From the NCBI RefSeq assembly GCF_900637685.1, contig NZ_LR134388.1, positions 758,001 through 822,000 on the forward strand: DNA of 64,000 nt. Direction: 5' to 3'. A program made the translations under genes and the position numbers. Below, one piece after another: positions 51,530 to 61,835 of this stretch. Each line of letters starts with the position of its first letter. Position 1 is the first letter of the stretch. The stretch comes from Legionella sainthelensi. Lineage in GTDB: Bacteria; Pseudomonadota; Gammaproteobacteria; Legionellales; Legionellaceae. A model generated the notes under the pieces. It was not told where the DNA came from, made no database searches, and saw only the letters and a list, made by a program, of their open reading frames with translations.

Positions 51530-52301
51530 GTTTATCCTCCTTAATCAGAACAATAGAACTCTCAATCTCTTTTAATCCCCGCTTATAGTAAGCATAGTAC
51601 TGCGGGGGTAATTGTTTCAACTCATCAACGGTTAGGCTGAGAGGAATTATTGGGTAAAAGCTGGTATTGGTGATATAGAACTTAGAATGATTTTTTACCC
51701 AGTCTTTGGGATTTAAGCCAGCGAAACCAATAAATCGAGTTACTTTATTTTGAGCCTCCCAATCACTCACTCCATCACCGACAAGCAAAGAGCGTTCACC
51801 TGGCTTAAGTTTCGAGGAAATTTCTATTGTTTTTCCATTGCCTTGAGTCATATTACTTTCTTCATCAAAGCCTTGATAATTTCCGCATTCATTGAAATAT
51901 ACGTCTACGGCAAGTACATGACTTGTAGGGATTCCTAACATTTGAGCAAATAAGTCTACCGATGTTTTAATGCCAGCAGAGATGATATACACCTTCTTAT
52001 TTAAGAGATGGAGTAATTCAATCAGTTCAAATGCTCCTGGAGCAATATGTTGTTTATATTGGTTTGCCAATGCATGAATTTGCTTTAATGTGGGCTGAAC
52101 ATAATCCAAGCGTTGGCGGTAATCATGGGGAGTCATTCCGGTTTTCCCCATACATCGTGCTGTAATACGATGCACTTTTTCTGCAACGCCATTTAGCGTC
52201 GCTAACACATTAATCCCTTCAATAAGTGAAAGTGTGCCATCACAGTCAAAGAAAAAGACATCGATTGGCTCTTTTAAAGTCCAGGGATAAGTGTTTTGCA
52301 T
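51507..52301 (-). CDS. serB: HAD-family phosphoserine phosphatase
   Basis: 264 residues. HAD motifs are FFFDCDGTLS (nucleophile Asp), IISAGIK, a Lys near residue ~160 (QGNGKTIEI), and LLVGDGVSDWEA. The small cap region contains GKTGMTPHDYRQRL. Together with the overlapping serA it would convert 3-phosphohydroxypyruvate-derived phosphoserine to serine; serC is not in the window. A related HAD activity cannot be excluded from sequence, but the operon makes SerB the best call. Confidence 0.85.
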   Translation of the reverse strand: MQNTYPWTLKEPIDVFFFDCDGTLSLIEGINVLATLNGVAEKVHRITARCMGKTGMTPHDYRQRLDYVQPTLKQIHALANQYKQHIAPGAFELIELLHLLNKKVYIISAGIKTSVDLFAQMLGIPTSHVLAVDVYFNECGNYQGFDEESNMTQGNGKTIEISSKLKPGERSLLVGDGVSDWEAQNKVTRFIGFAGLNPKDWVKNHSKFYITNTSFYPIIPLSLTVDELKQLPPQYYAYYKRGLKEIESSIVLIKEDKHVHDSSS

Positions 52302-52407
52302 GGATGGTTAAATCCTCATTTTTACAATTTTTTTCAAGTACTTAAAGTAAGTAGATATAGGTGTACTATAATCTATTTATCAAGGAGATTCCAATAAAGG
52401 GTAATAC

Positions 52408-54582
52408 TTGTCAAAGCCTAAGAAGAAAAAAAATCCTGTAATTACAAAGGATATTGTTGCTGGTGTGCTTTCTGGTTTTGTAATGGCAATTATTGCCATT
52501 GCCGTGAGTGCGTTGGTTTTTAAAGGGCGCTTGTCTCTATATCTTAGTTTAGGAATTAGTTGTATCTTCATTGGTTCAATTGTTGTTAATTTATTATGCT
52601 CTTGTTTTAGCTCCATTTCATTTAGTATCTCACGTCCTGAACCTGCGGTAGGTGCTATTTTGGCGATTGTATTCGCTCATATTGCTGCCCAGCCATTAAC
52701 AGAAAAATCTCTTTTCTCTACCCTAATTGTCACCCTGATGTTGGTCTCTTTAATGGTAGGTTGCACCATGTTTTTTTTAGGTTACCTAAGACTCGGGCAA
52801 GCTGTCCGATTCTTGCCCTATCCGGTTTTAGGTGGGGTTATAGTAGGGAGTGCCTGGATTATCGCTCGTTCAAGTTTACGTCTTATTAGTCATGACCTCA
52901 GCATTCAAAGTACATTACATGCGCAGACAATCATACAATTAAGCCTTGCATTTGGGCTTGCTCTCTTATTACTTTTTTATAAACGATTTTGGGTATTGCC
53001 ATTATCAGTAGTTCTGTTGTCGCTTTTGATTCAAATTTTTCTTTATCTTAATCAGGTGTCTCCTGCAGAAGCGATAAAATCAGGTTGGCTCCTTTCAACA
53101 TTTACATCGACTTTTATTTTTAACGCGCTTGATTTTTCCATGCTCGGACAAATTGATTGGAATATTATTGTTCACCAGTTTGGCTATATAATGGGTTTAA
53201 TTGGCCTTATTATTGTTTTATTACTTCTCAATATTAGTGGTATAGAAACAGCGGAAAAGCTAAATACGGATGTAGAGCACGAGCTAAAGATAGCTGGGAT
53301 AGCTAATATTCTAGGAGGACTATTTTTTGCATTCCCTTGTAATTTATCACTTAGCGGCACACTATTTAACCGAAATGTGGGAGCAACAAGTCATATTTCA
53401 GGCATTATTGCAAGTGGTGTTTGTCTGGCTATTCTTTTTTTCAATTCCAGTATTATTTCCTATTTACCAATACCTGTAATAGTCGGTTTATTGCTTTCGA
53501 TTGCTTTTAAGTTGATGCATGATTGGTTATATAATGGATGGTATGAACTACCGCATATGGATTATCTAATCCTTATCTCTATTGTATTCATTATTTCTAT
53601 TTTCGGGTTTTTACCCGGTATTTTTATTGGGCTGGTTATTACTTGCATCAGTTTTGTAATTCGTTATGCAAAAATTGATGCCATTAAATATTCTATTACT
53701 GAGGACTATTACCACAGCAATGTTATTAGACCTTTTTATGAGCAAAAATGGCTCATGGAAAACGGTCATAAAATACTTATATTTAAATTACAAGGCTATC
53801 TTTTTTTTGGTAGTACTAAATTATTATTAGATCGCATAAGTCATTTAATTGCAGAAAAAAAGCAAAAATTTCAATTTTTAATTTTTGATTTTCAATTGGT
53901 TAATGGCCTTGATTCTTCTGCTAATTTCAATTTTATTCGCTTACAACAACTTATTCGTAGTATCAATTTAGAATTGATTTTTACTCATTGTTCTCAGTTT
54001 TTAATCGATCAGTTTTATAGGCAAAGAGTATTAAATAAGCATTCTAAGATTCTTTTGTTTCCCGATATTGATCAAGGGCTAGAATGGTGCGAGCAGGAAC
54101 TGCTGAAACAACTTCCTCAAGAACTCAAACCAACCGGAAAATCGATTATTGTAAATACATTAAACCAGTTGATTCCCAATGAACATCAACAACAGTTTTT
54201 TGCTCAATATTTAGAGAAATTTGAAATAAAGGTTGGAGAGTATCTTTTTAGACAAGGTGAGCCGAGTGACTCCATTTGTTTTATTGAATCAGGAGAGGTA
54301 TCTATTTTTTTAAAATCAAATGATAGAGAAATTCGCCTCGCTAAAAGTGGCGCAGGAACAATTATTGGTGAAATAGGGTTTTATTTAGGTACTTCACGTA
54401 CTGCCTCAGTACGTGCGGAGAAGGAGTGTTCTTTTTATAAATTAGCACAAAATGCTCTTATAGATTTTGAAAAATTATATCCTGAAGCGGCACTTATTTT
54501 TCATAAAAAAATTAGCGCCACATTAGCACAACGCTTAACGCAAGCGAATTACTTAATTCAAATATTAAGTATGGAGGACTAA
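52408..54582 (+). CDS. SulP-family anion transporter with STAS and cyclic-nucleotide domains
   Basis: 724 residues from a TTG start with AAAGGG at good spacing. Ten to fourteen membrane helices (~18-430) include the SulP pattern PEPAVGAILAIVFAH and LRLGQAVRFLPYPVLGG. A STAS domain (~460-560; KLQGYLFFGSTKLLLDRI, FQLVNGLDSSA) follows. The last ~150 residues are a cyclic-nucleotide-binding fold (FRQGEPSDSICFIESGEVSIFL, GAGTIIGEIGFYLGTSRTASVRA). The cNMP domain suggests direct control of transport by a nucleotide or an equivalent ligand. Substrate may be sulfate or bicarbonate; the neighbours do not decide. Confidence 0.9.
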   Translation: MSKPKKKKNPVITKDIVAGVLSGFVMAIIAIAVSALVFKGRLSLYLSLGISCIFIGSIVVNLLCSCFSSISFSISRPEPAVGAILAIVFAHIAAQPLTEKSLFSTLIVTLMLVSLMVGCTMFFLGYLRLGQAVRFLPYPVLGGVIVGSAWIIARSSLRLISHDLSIQSTLHAQTIIQLSLAFGLALLLLFYKRFWVLPLSVVLLSLLIQIFLYLNQVSPAEAIKSGWLLSTFTSTFIFNALDFSMLGQIDWNIIVHQFGYIMGLIGLIIVLLLLNISGIETAEKLNTDVEHELKIAGIANILGGLFFAFPCNLSLSGTLFNRNVGATSHISGIIASGVCLAILFFNSSIISYLPIPVIVGLLLSIAFKLMHDWLYNGWYELPHMDYLILISIVFIISIFGFLPGIFIGLVITCISFVIRYAKIDAIKYSITEDYYHSNVIRPFYEQKWLMENGHKILIFKLQGYLFFGSTKLLLDRISHLIAEKKQKFQFLIFDFQLVNGLDSSANFNFIRLQQLIRSINLELIFTHCSQFLIDQFYRQRVLNKHSKILLFPDIDQGLEWCEQELLKQLPQELKPTGKSIIVNTLNQLIPNEHQQQFFAQYLEKFEIKVGEYLFRQGEPSDSICFIESGEVSIFLKSNDREIRLAKSGAGTIIGEIGFYLGTSRTASVRAEKECSFYKLAQNALIDFEKLYPEAALIFHKKISATLAQRLTQANYLIQILSMED

Positions 54583-54649
54583 ATAATGCCTCGATTAGTT
54601 TGCTTCAGTCTATAATTGGAATAATCAAGGGAATGAAAAAGGAATAGTT

Positions 54650-55330
54650 ATGAATACCTTAACTACTGGTATGGAACATTCTGTGTCAATTCCAAGCAAA
54701 AATGTCTATCTTAAGGGGCTCTTGAGGATACCTGAAGAGGCTAAAGGAATTATTCTCTTTGTACATGGTAGTGGTAGTAGTCGATTTAGTAGACGTAATC
54801 AATATGTGGCAAGTATTTTGAATCAAGGAAAATATGCAACGCTGCTCTTTGATTTACTCACCTCACAAGAGGATCTTATTGATGAGGTAACCCGTGAATT
54901 TCGGTTTGATATTCATTTATTGGCTTCGCGCCTTATTACGGTGGCTTATTGGTGCATCAACGAATTGGCTCCTTATCAGTTTTCTATTGGTTTGTTTGGC
55001 GCCAGTACTGGCGGAGGTGCTGCTCTTGAAGCAGCTGCTCAAGAACCTCAGCTATTTAAAGCAATTGTATCGCGAGGTGGTCGACCCGATTTAGCTGGAA
55101 ATTATTTACTTCAAGTCAAAGCACCTACGTTACTGATTGTTGGTGGTAATGATGAGGTGGTTATAGGGCTAAATCAACACGCAATGTCCCAAATGCACTG
55201 TACCACTCGATTGGAGATAGTTCCTGGAGCAACCCATTTGTTCGAAGAACCTGGAACGTTACAGGAGGTGGCGATTTTAGCGCAAAAATGGTTTGACCAG
55301 CATTTTACTGCATCATGTAAGTTAAAGTAA
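54650..55330 (+). CDS. dienelactone-hydrolase-like alpha/beta hydrolase
   Basis: 226 residues. The oxyanion motif VHGSGSSR, nucleophile elbow GASTGGGAAL, Asp in GGNDEVV and His in GATHLFEE give a complete triad. It lies 25 bases before the erythromycin-esterase-like gene. Such pairs, often with a phosphoribosyltransferase, recur in proteobacteria. Activity on a small ester is expected; the substrate is unknown. No signal peptide. Confidence 0.86.
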   Translation: MNTLTTGMEHSVSIPSKNVYLKGLLRIPEEAKGIILFVHGSGSSRFSRRNQYVASILNQGKYATLLFDLLTSQEDLIDEVTREFRFDIHLLASRLITVAYWCINELAPYQFSIGLFGASTGGGAALEAAAQEPQLFKAIVSRGGRPDLAGNYLLQVKAPTLLIVGGNDEVVIGLNQHAMSQMHCTTRLEIVPGATHLFEEPGTLQEVAILAQKWFDQHFTASCKLK

Positions 55331-55355
55331 TGTCAGATACTCTAAGGAGATTTTT

Positions 55356-56648
55356 ATGAGTGAGGATGCATTGCAAAAATTACTTGATGAACTCAATCAT
55401 TCAGCAATACCACTGGAGGAGCAAAGCGAAGATTATGCGGCTGTAATAAAGCAAATTGGAGCTGCCCGCTTTGTCATGATTGGAGAAGCGTCTCATGGGT
55501 CTCATGAGTTTTATCAGGCACGCATTAACGTATCCCAACGTCTCATTAAAGAACATGGTTTTATGGCCATAGCGATTGAAGGGGATTGGCCTGATGTATA
55601 TCGAGTTCATCGCTATTTGCAAGGAGATGGAAATGCAAATCAGAGCGAATGTTCTCTTGCTGCATTTAAACGTTTTCCACCCTGGATGTAGCGTAATACA
55701 ACATTGCCTCCATTTCTCGAATGGTTACGTAACCACAATGATGATTTACCTCCAGCACAAAAAATCGGATTTTACGGGTTAGATTTATACAGTTTAAACG
55801 CGTCTATGCAAGCGGTGATTGATTTTTTAAATAAAGTTGATCCTCAAGCTGCAACACGGGCAAAACAACGTTATGCGTGTTTTGATCATATGCATCAGGA
55901 TCCGCAAATGTATGGTTATTTAATTCAAGCCGGAGTTAAAAAATCATGTATTCATGAGGCAATCACCCAGCTTATTGATTTACAGCATCACGCATTTGAT
56001 TATGTACATCGGAATGGGATAGCGACGGAAGATGAATATTTTTTTGCAACTCAAAATGCACGGCTAGTAAAAAATGCAGAAAATTATTATCGTTCCATGC
56101 TTGAAGGCAGGGTTTCGACATGGAATATTCGTGATCGTCATATGGCCGAAACGCTTAATGTATTGGCGGATCATTTGGAAACACGCTTCAATAAACCCGC
56201 TAAAATAATCATTTGGGCTCATAATTCACACATTGGTGATGCTCGAGCAACTGAAATGGGCGAACGGAACGAATTTAATCCTGGTCAGTTAGTGCGAGAA
56301 CAATATGATAATCACTCTTATTCCCTTGGTTTTTCAACCTATGAAGGAACCGTAAGGGCAGCATCAGATTGGGGCGGAGCCGGGCAGAAAAAACAGGTAA
56401 CACCTGGCCTTCCTGGAAGTTATGAGCATCTTTTTCACCATGTCAAATATGAAAATTTTTTCTTAAGCTTATTAAAGCAGGAGAAATTAGAGCATTATCT
56501 AAAAATTCCACGGTTGCAAAGGGCTATAGGTGTGATTTACCGCCCAGATACGGAGCGCTATAGTCATTATTTTTTTACAAAATTACCGTATCAGTTTGAT
56601 GGTTTAATCCATTTTGATAAAACAAGTGCAGTGCAACCCCTCAAATGA
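55356..56648 (+). pseudogene. erythromycin-esterase-family gene with in-frame amber codon
   Basis: A strong AAGGAG site precedes the ATG. Reading is continuous from 55356 to 56648 in one frame except for TAG at codon 112 (55689-55691). It lies in the segment FPPWM-stop-RNTTLPPFLEW, where family members have Trp (TGG). The N-terminal block MIGEASHGSHEF and the later WAHNSHIGDARATEMG with metal-site residues are intact on both sides. A single G-to-A change explains the break. Unless the amber is read through or suppressed, the product is a 111-residue fragment. Members hydrolyse or modify small molecules; erythromycin action is not implied. Confidence 0.85.
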
Positions 56649-56652
56649 ATAA

Positions 56653-58506
56653 TTATTTAATGTTCAGTGCAATTAAATCTTTTTCATTTAGGGTTTCTTT
56701 TTGGAGTAACAACTGTGCCCCTGTTTCCAAAGATTTAATATGTTTTTTAATCAAATCTACGGCATCATCAAATGCGGATTGGATTATTTTACGAACTGCT
56801 ACATCAATCTCACATGCGGTTTTATCGCTAAATTCTTGTTCATTATGTCCCATAGGTAATTCCAAGAAAGAAGAGGGTTCTTTTTGATAGGTTACTGGGC
56901 CAAGGACTTTGTCCATGCCATAACGCATAACCATGCTTCGAGCAATATCAGTGGCTTTGGCAAGATCGTCTGCCGCACCGGTTGAAAAGCGATCAAAAAT
57001 AATAAATTCTGCTGCTCTTCCACCTAGAAGCACTTTCATTTTATTTTTTAACTCCTCTTCAGTCATGAGATAACGATCTTCGGTAGGGCGTTGAATCGTA
57101 TAACCTAAACTTCCAATTCCTCGTGGAATAATTGAGACTTTATGAACTTGATCTACATTGGGTAATGAAAGAGCAACTAAAGTATGCCCCATCTCATGAT
57201 AGGCAACTATTTTACGTTCGTTGGGATTAAGTAATCGGTTCTTTTTCTCCAAACCTGCTACTATGCGTTCTATCGCGTTCGTAAAATCATCCATGCTTAC
57301 AGAATCAGCATTATGGCGGGTTGCAAGCAGTGCTGCTTCATTAACAAGATTTGCTAAATCAGCGCCAGAAAAGCCTGGAGTTAATGCAGCAATTTTTTCG
57401 GGATCAACATCTGGTGCTTGTTTTATTTTTTTCAAATGTACCTGAAGAATCTCTATTCTGCCTATTTTATCCGGCCGATCGACCAATACGTGGCGATCAA
57501 AGCGTCCGGCTCGTAATAAGGCGGGATCAAGGATTTCTGGACGGTTTGTTGCAGCAAGAAGTATAAGTCCTTCGCTGGGATCAAAACCATCCATTTCCGA
57601 AAGTAATTGATTTAACGTCTGTTCCTTTTCGTCATGCCCACCACCAATGGGATAGGCACCGCGTGCTCTGCCCAAAGCATCAAGTTCATCGATAAAAATA
57701 ATTGCTGGGGCTGCTTCTCGGGCATGGATAAAAAGATCGCGAACTCGTGCAGCCCCTACCCCAACAAACATTTCTACAAATTCTGAACCATTAATAGAAA
57801 AAAAAGGCACTCCCGCCTCGCCAGCAACAGCGCGTGCCAGTAATGTTTTTCCTGTTCCAGGAGGACCAACCAAGAGAACTCCTTTAGGTATATGAGCTCC
57901 TATTCGTGTATAATGTTGGGGATTTTTGAGGAATTCGACTACCTCCATTAGTTCTGTTTTTGCTTCATCTACGCCCGCAACATCTTGAAAAGAAACATGC
58001 GTTTTTTTTTCCATATATACTTTAGCTTTGCTTTTCCCTACATCTAATACGCCACCTGCAGTTGAGCTCATGCGTTTTATTAAAAAGCCCCAGAGAATGA
58101 AGAAAAGCAGCGCAGGAATAACCCAAGATAAGATGAGGGTTAGCCATTTATTCTCGGCCTCCCCATTAAATGTTACTTTTGCTGTCTCTAAATTACTAAT
58201 AAGGGAAGGATCATTGATGCGGACTGTCGTAATTTGATGTTCTTTGCTGCTCGAATGCTCAATTTCTTTTATTTTTTCTTTGGGGAGCAATCCATCCAGG
58301 GCCTCTGTTTTCACATTTGCAGTAATATAGCTTTCGCTTAATAAGACATTATCCAACTTATCTGCCTTCAAAAGCTTTATAAAATCACTGTAGGCGACAT
58401 CAACCGGGCTTGGTGCGAAAAAAAAATTTTGGATGAGGAAGATAAGCCAAAAAATCATCAGAACATACCATAGTGAAAACTGCCATTCCTTATTTTCCAC
58501 CACCAT
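56653..58506 (-). CDS. ftsH: FtsH membrane AAA+ zinc metalloprotease
   Basis: 617 residues. Two N-terminal membrane helices (~12-30 and ~120-142) flank a periplasmic domain. AAA motifs are GPPGTGKT (Walker A), FIDELDAL (Walker B) and the second region of homology ([22 protein letters not shown]). The protease site is HEMGH (~437-441), with the third zinc ligand Asp downstream. The C-terminus is short. AGGAG touches the ATG, which suggests that the GTG two codons later (58500) is the true start. The gene is convergent with the erythromycin-esterase-like gene, almost touching it. A second FtsH elsewhere is possible, as housekeeping ftsH usually follows rrmJ. Confidence 0.94.
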   Translation of the reverse strand: MVVENKEWQFSLWYVLMIFWLIFLIQNFFFAPSPVDVAYSDFIKLLKADKLDNVLLSESYITANVKTEALDGLLPKEKIKEIEHSSSKEHQITTVRINDPSLISNLETAKVTFNGEAENKWLTLILSWVIPALLFFILWGFLIKRMSSTAGGVLDVGKSKAKVYMEKKTHVSFQDVAGVDEAKTELMEVVEFLKNPQHYTRIGAHIPKGVLLVGPPGTGKTLLARAVAGEAGVPFFSINGSEFVEMFVGVGAARVRDLFIHAREAAPAIIFIDELDALGRARGAYPIGGGHDEKEQTLNQLLSEMDGFDPSEGLILLAATNRPEILDPALLRAGRFDRHVLVDRPDKIGRIEILQVHLKKIKQAPDVDPEKIAALTPGFSGADLANLVNEAALLATRHNADSVSMDDFTNAIERIVAGLEKKNRLLNPNERKIVAYHEMGHTLVALSLPNVDQVHKVSIIPRGIGSLGYTIQRPTEDRYLMTEEELKNKMKVLLGGRAAEFIIFDRFSTGAADDLAKATDIARSMVMRYGMDKVLGPVTYQKEPSSFLELPMGHNEQEFSDKTACEIDVAVRKIIQSAFDDAVDLIKKHIKSLETGAQLLLQKETLNEKDLIALNIK

Positions 58507-58668
58507 CTCCTGATTTTAAGACATTTAAGATTCCTTAATTCTATAATTTAGTATATACAGCACCGAATGAATTATCATGCGATTGATAAATAAACTTGCT
58601 TTTTTATTCAATGACGCGATGATCGGGAGCGGTATTACACTTAGTAATACAAATTTAGAAGAAATTTC

Positions 58669-59466
58669 ATGATACTAAAACAATTTTTGCTTCTTCTCTT
58701 TCTGATTCTTTTAATGTTCCTAATTGCGTATTTCTTGCAACGCCATTTTATTTATTTCCCTGATGAAGAAAAACCTCATCCGAAAGATTTTCAAGCCCAA
58801 GATATGGAAGTGGTTCAAATACATGAAACTGGCGGACTTATTCTGCATTCCTGGTACAAGCGGCCTACGCATAATAACCCGACGATTTTGTATTTGCATG
58901 GAAATGGGGGGCATATTGGCTATCGTATGAGTTTGGTACGTCAATTTCTTTCAGAAGGATTCGGCGTACTATTACTTGAATACCGGGGGTATGGAGGAAA
59001 TCCTGGCAGCCCAACAGAAGCAGGACTTTACCAGGATGGTGGCGCAGCAATTCAATTTTTATACCAACAGGGTATTCAAGGGAATAATATGATACTTTAT
59101 GGTGAGTCTTTGGGTACTGGGGTTGCAACTCAATTGGCTACTGAGTTTCCGATTTGTGCTTTGGTATTACAATCACCCTATACATCACTCACTGCTTTAG
59201 CCCGATATCATTATTTTTGGTTACCCATTCCTTTAATCGATAAATATGATTCTTTATCACGTATTCAAAAGATTCATGTACCCACCTTAATGTTGCATGG
59301 TCAACTAGATGAGGTTGTTCCTTATAGTCAGGGTTTAACTCTTTTCAAATTTGCAAATCAACCAAAGAAATGGGTCGCTTTTCCCGATAAAGGACATCAA
59401 AATTTGTGGGACGCTCGTTTTGCTTGCGTCGTGAGCCAATTTATCCATTCTTATTGTCATCATTAA
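58669..59466 (+). CDS. membrane-anchored alpha/beta hydrolase (BEM46/ABHD13-like)
   Basis: 265 residues. One N-terminal membrane helix (~5-25) is followed by a hydrolase domain with YLHGNGGHIGYRM (oxyanion), LYGESLGTGVATQ (nucleophile), HGQLDEVVPYSQG (Asp) and DKGHQNLW (His). Full triad. The anchor and fold match the BEM46/ABHD13 group. Role unknown. It lies next to the IS5-like element, whose left end is only 12 bases after the stop codon; the reading frame is intact. Confidence 0.86.
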   Translation: MILKQFLLLLFLILLMFLIAYFLQRHFIYFPDEEKPHPKDFQAQDMEVVQIHETGGLILHSWYKRPTHNNPTILYLHGNGGHIGYRMSLVRQFLSEGFGVLLLEYRGYGGNPGSPTEAGLYQDGGAAIQFLYQQGIQGNNMILYGESLGTGVATQLATEFPICALVLQSPYTSLTALARYHYFWLPIPLIDKYDSLSRIQKIHVPTLMLHGQLDEVVPYSQGLTLFKFANQPKKWVAFPDKGHQNLWDARFACVVSQFIHSYCHH

Positions 59467-59478
59467 AATTAAAGCTTA

Positions 59479-59534
59479 GGGTCTGTTGACAATTCACCTG
59501 CCGCCTACGTGCCGCTTCTTGTCCGCGGCATCCA
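59479..59534 (+). repeat. left terminal inverted repeat of the IS5-like element
   Basis: 56 bases, 54 identical to the reversed right end. The two differences are TT versus GG near position 38-39. The inner part is GC-rich and contains a small palindrome (CCGCGG), so it may fold when transcribed. Confidence 0.85.
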
Positions 59535-59545
59535 TTCGATCTAAA

Positions 59546-59836
59546 TCATTGGCAAATTTCTTGATACAGGTCACGCGATTGAGGGTTTAGTTTCTCTATT
59601 AAATTTATTTTCCATTGTCTTGGCCAATTTTTGAAACGTTTTTCACGTCGTGCTGCTTCAACGTATAATTCATATGCTTCATAATAGACCATCATATGTA
59701 CGTTATACTGAGCAGTGAAACCAGGACTGACTTTATTTTTGTGTTCCCAAGTCCGTTTAATGATGTCTGACGTAGACCCTACGTAAAGAGTACCATGATG
59801 CTGACTCGCAAGAATAGAAACATAAGCCAGACTCAT
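59546..59836 (-). CDS. GIY-YIG nuclease-domain protein
   Basis: 96 residues from the ATG at 59836, preceded by GGAAG. A longer in-frame start at 59914 would overlap the transposase and add a segment unrelated to the family. The domain is complete: LAYVSILASQHHGTLYVGST (GIY-YIG equivalent), R in IKRTWEHKN, YYE (VYYEAYE) and a closing KINLIEKLNP helix. This is the small single-domain group annotated as excinuclease-like. It ends 12 bases inside the left inverted repeat, so it travels with the element. A role in transposition is possible but not shown. Confidence 0.85.
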   Translation of the reverse strand: MSLAYVSILASQHHGTLYVGSTSDIIKRTWEHKNKVSPGFTAQYNVHMMVYYEAYELYVEAARREKRFKNWPRQWKINLIEKLNPQSRDLYQEICQ

Positions 59837-59886
59837 CGTACTTCCTTGACTGTTGGACAAACACTGAGATAATACCGGAAGCTGCG

Positions 59887-60627
59887 CTACATAGGTAGCC
59901 ATAAAAATGCGCATGCCATAGCAACAAGAGAAGCATCGTTTCGCTTTAATTTATCAACTCTTGTGGCGATTGCACGAACGTGTTTTATTCTGAAAAAAAA
60001 ATTTTCAACTCGATGTCTGTATTTATAAATACCCCAATCCATATCTGCATTGCCAGTTTTAGAATTGCTCTTTCCTGGAATCACGGGAATGGATGATTTT
60101 TTTCGAATGGTATCTCGAACCTCTTCGCTATCATAACCCTTATCTGCAATAGTATGTTCTGCAGCAGGTAACTTTTCGATAAATTCTGGTGCCACTTTGC
60201 AATCATGCACTTCGCCACCTGTTATTTCAAAATCAATAGGTAATCCGTGAGCATCAACGTCCATATGAATCTTCGTTGTATTTCCAGCAGCCGACTTACC
60301 AATGCCTTGTTCTTCCTTATTAGGCACGCCAGCACTATGTTGATGGGCTTTGACAATACTGCCATCAATAAACTCCCATTCTAAATCGGGCTCTTGCACA
60401 AGCGTTTTAAAAATTTGAATTAACTTTTTTTGAGATGACCATCGATTAAATTGTTGATAAATTCAATTCCAGCATCCAAAATCTATCGATAGGTCACGCC
60501 AAGGGCACCCAACCCGCATGCGATATAACATTGCCTCAACTATCCTACCAAGATTGGGCTTGTCATAAATTCTGTGCTGTACCCTCAGCTTTGACCAACG
60601 CTCGTCATTGAGCATAAGTTTAAGCAT
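59887..60627 (-). pseudogene. IS5-family transposase with in-frame opal codon
   Basis: Reading the minus strand from ATG 60627 gives MLKLMLNDERWSKL...GCPWRDL, the DUF4096-type N-terminal region. The DDE domain follows in the same frame (EFIDGSIVKAHQ, TIADKGYDSEE, RHRVENFFFRIK) to 59887. Codon 55 is TGA (60463-60465), between WN and IYQQF, where a Ser codon would restore the reading. Total 246 sense positions fit the family. The DDE residues are preserved, so the inactivation looks recent. A start further in would lose the N-terminal DNA-binding part. Confidence 0.8.
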
Positions 60628-60727
60628 TGCAAATTCGTTTTATACTTGGTATCTGAGCCGTTATATTATGAGTTTGCTTCCATTAATCAATCAATTAGGT
60701 TGTTCAGCTTTTAATTTGACCATCTAC

Positions 60728-60783
60728 TGGATGCCGCGGACAAGCCGCGGCACGTAGGCGGCAGGTGAATTGTCAACAGACCC
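60728..60783 (-). repeat. right terminal inverted repeat of the IS5-like element
   Basis: Mirror of the left repeat, 54 of 56 identical. It lies upstream of the transposase start and should hold its promoter. It is followed directly by TAA and an A/T-rich tract leading to the phytase-like gene. Confidence 0.85.
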
Positions 60784-60871
60784 TAATAAAAAATTATTTA
60801 TTTTTGCAGGCTTACAGTAAAAAAAAAATAATTAACATAAAATGATTGATATTTCTCTTAGGGTTTAATTC

Positions 60872-61834
60872 ATGGTCTATTTTAAGAGCATCATAGCTAC
60901 TTTGACGCTATTATTATTTCAAGGATTTCTTTTTGCCCAAACCGAGACTCTCATGTGTGATGCGACAATCAATAACCCGTGTATTGTTCAAGACAGCGAG
61001 CTTTCTTCTTCTCCATTAAAATGGTTACGCGATGCATCTATGATTGCTGATGCTTATCAAGGCAATAACTGTGGTATTAGTGAGCTATGGATTTCAGGGA
61101 GTGAAGAGCCCAGTGAAAAAGGATGGAAAGAAATTGCAGACTACATTGCAAAACACAGGAAAATCGAGGCTAAATCTGTGTTGGTGTTAGACTTACGCCA
61201 GGAAAGCCATGGTTATTTGAATGGTCGTGCAATAACTTTGGTGAGTGAATATGATTGGATAAATCGAGGAAAAAGTAATGAGCAAAGTCTTATCGCACAA
61301 GAAAATTGGCTTAACACATTAAAAGTAGAGAAAAAAGCCAAAGGTGTTTTATCCTCGCAACAGTTTGCAGCAAAGGAGTATTCAAGCGGCAAAAACATAC
61401 CCGTTAAAAAAATTGAAAGTGAAAAGGAATTGGTTTCTCGATTAGGTTTTGAATATCATAGGTTATATGTAACGGATCATATGGCCCCAAATGATTCTGA
61501 GGTTGATGCCTTTGTGACCATAATAAAAAATGCACCGAAAGACTCTTGGTTTCATATCCATTGTCGAGGTGGTAAAGGGCGTACGACTACCTTTTTAGTC
61601 ATGTATGATATGTTAAAAAATGCGAATAAGGTGAGTTTTGATGAAATCATTGCACGTCATGCATCAATTCCACCTTATTATAATTTATTTGATGTGAATC
61701 GGGCCGATCCCTACTTAACGCCTTATTATGAGCAGAGAATTCTTTTTCTTTCTCGTTTCTATCAGTTTGCACAACAATTTTTGAAAGGGAATCCAGAGAG
61801 TTGGAGTAAATGGAAAGCAAAGAAGGCTAACTAA
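60872..61834 (+). CDS. secreted PTP-like phytase / CX5R phosphatase
   Basis: 320 residues. A signal-like hydrophobic N-terminus ends near FLFAQ. The active-site P-loop is [10 protein letters not shown] with Cys231 and Arg237 (CX5R). Upstream [18 protein letters not shown] and [14 protein letters not shown] supply the general-acid region expected for PTP-like inositol phosphatases. The length and P-loop fit LppA of Legionella pneumophila, reported as a translocated phytase. Orthology cannot be settled from sequence alone, so no symbol is given. The IS5-like element lies just upstream and may have changed its promoter. Confidence 0.82.
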   Translation: MVYFKSIIATLTLLLFQGFLFAQTETLMCDATINNPCIVQDSELSSSPLKWLRDASMIADAYQGNNCGISELWISGSEEPSEKGWKEIADYIAKHRKIEAKSVLVLDLRQESHGYLNGRAITLVSEYDWINRGKSNEQSLIAQENWLNTLKVEKKAKGVLSSQQFAAKEYSSGKNIPVKKIESEKELVSRLGFEYHRLYVTDHMAPNDSEVDAFVTIIKNAPKDSWFHIHCRGGKGRTTTFLVMYDMLKNANKVSFDEIIARHASIPPYYNLFDVNRADPYLTPYYEQRILFLSRFYQFAQQFLKGNPESWSKWKAKKAN

Positions 61835-61835
61835 A

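Larger units (their letters stand above)
59479..60783. mobile_element. IS5-family-like element carrying a GIY-YIG gene
   Basis: Inverted terminal repeats of 56 bases (59479-59534 and 60728-60783) begin GGGTCTGTTGACAATTCACC and differ at two positions only. The element is 1305 bases long and holds two minus-strand genes: the transposase, broken by an in-frame stop, and a downstream GIY-YIG nuclease gene. The bases outside are TTA on the left and TAA on the right, so a direct target duplication is not obvious. The outer 16 bases recur at 10993-11008, and a related sequence at 15192-15222. Confidence 0.85.
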
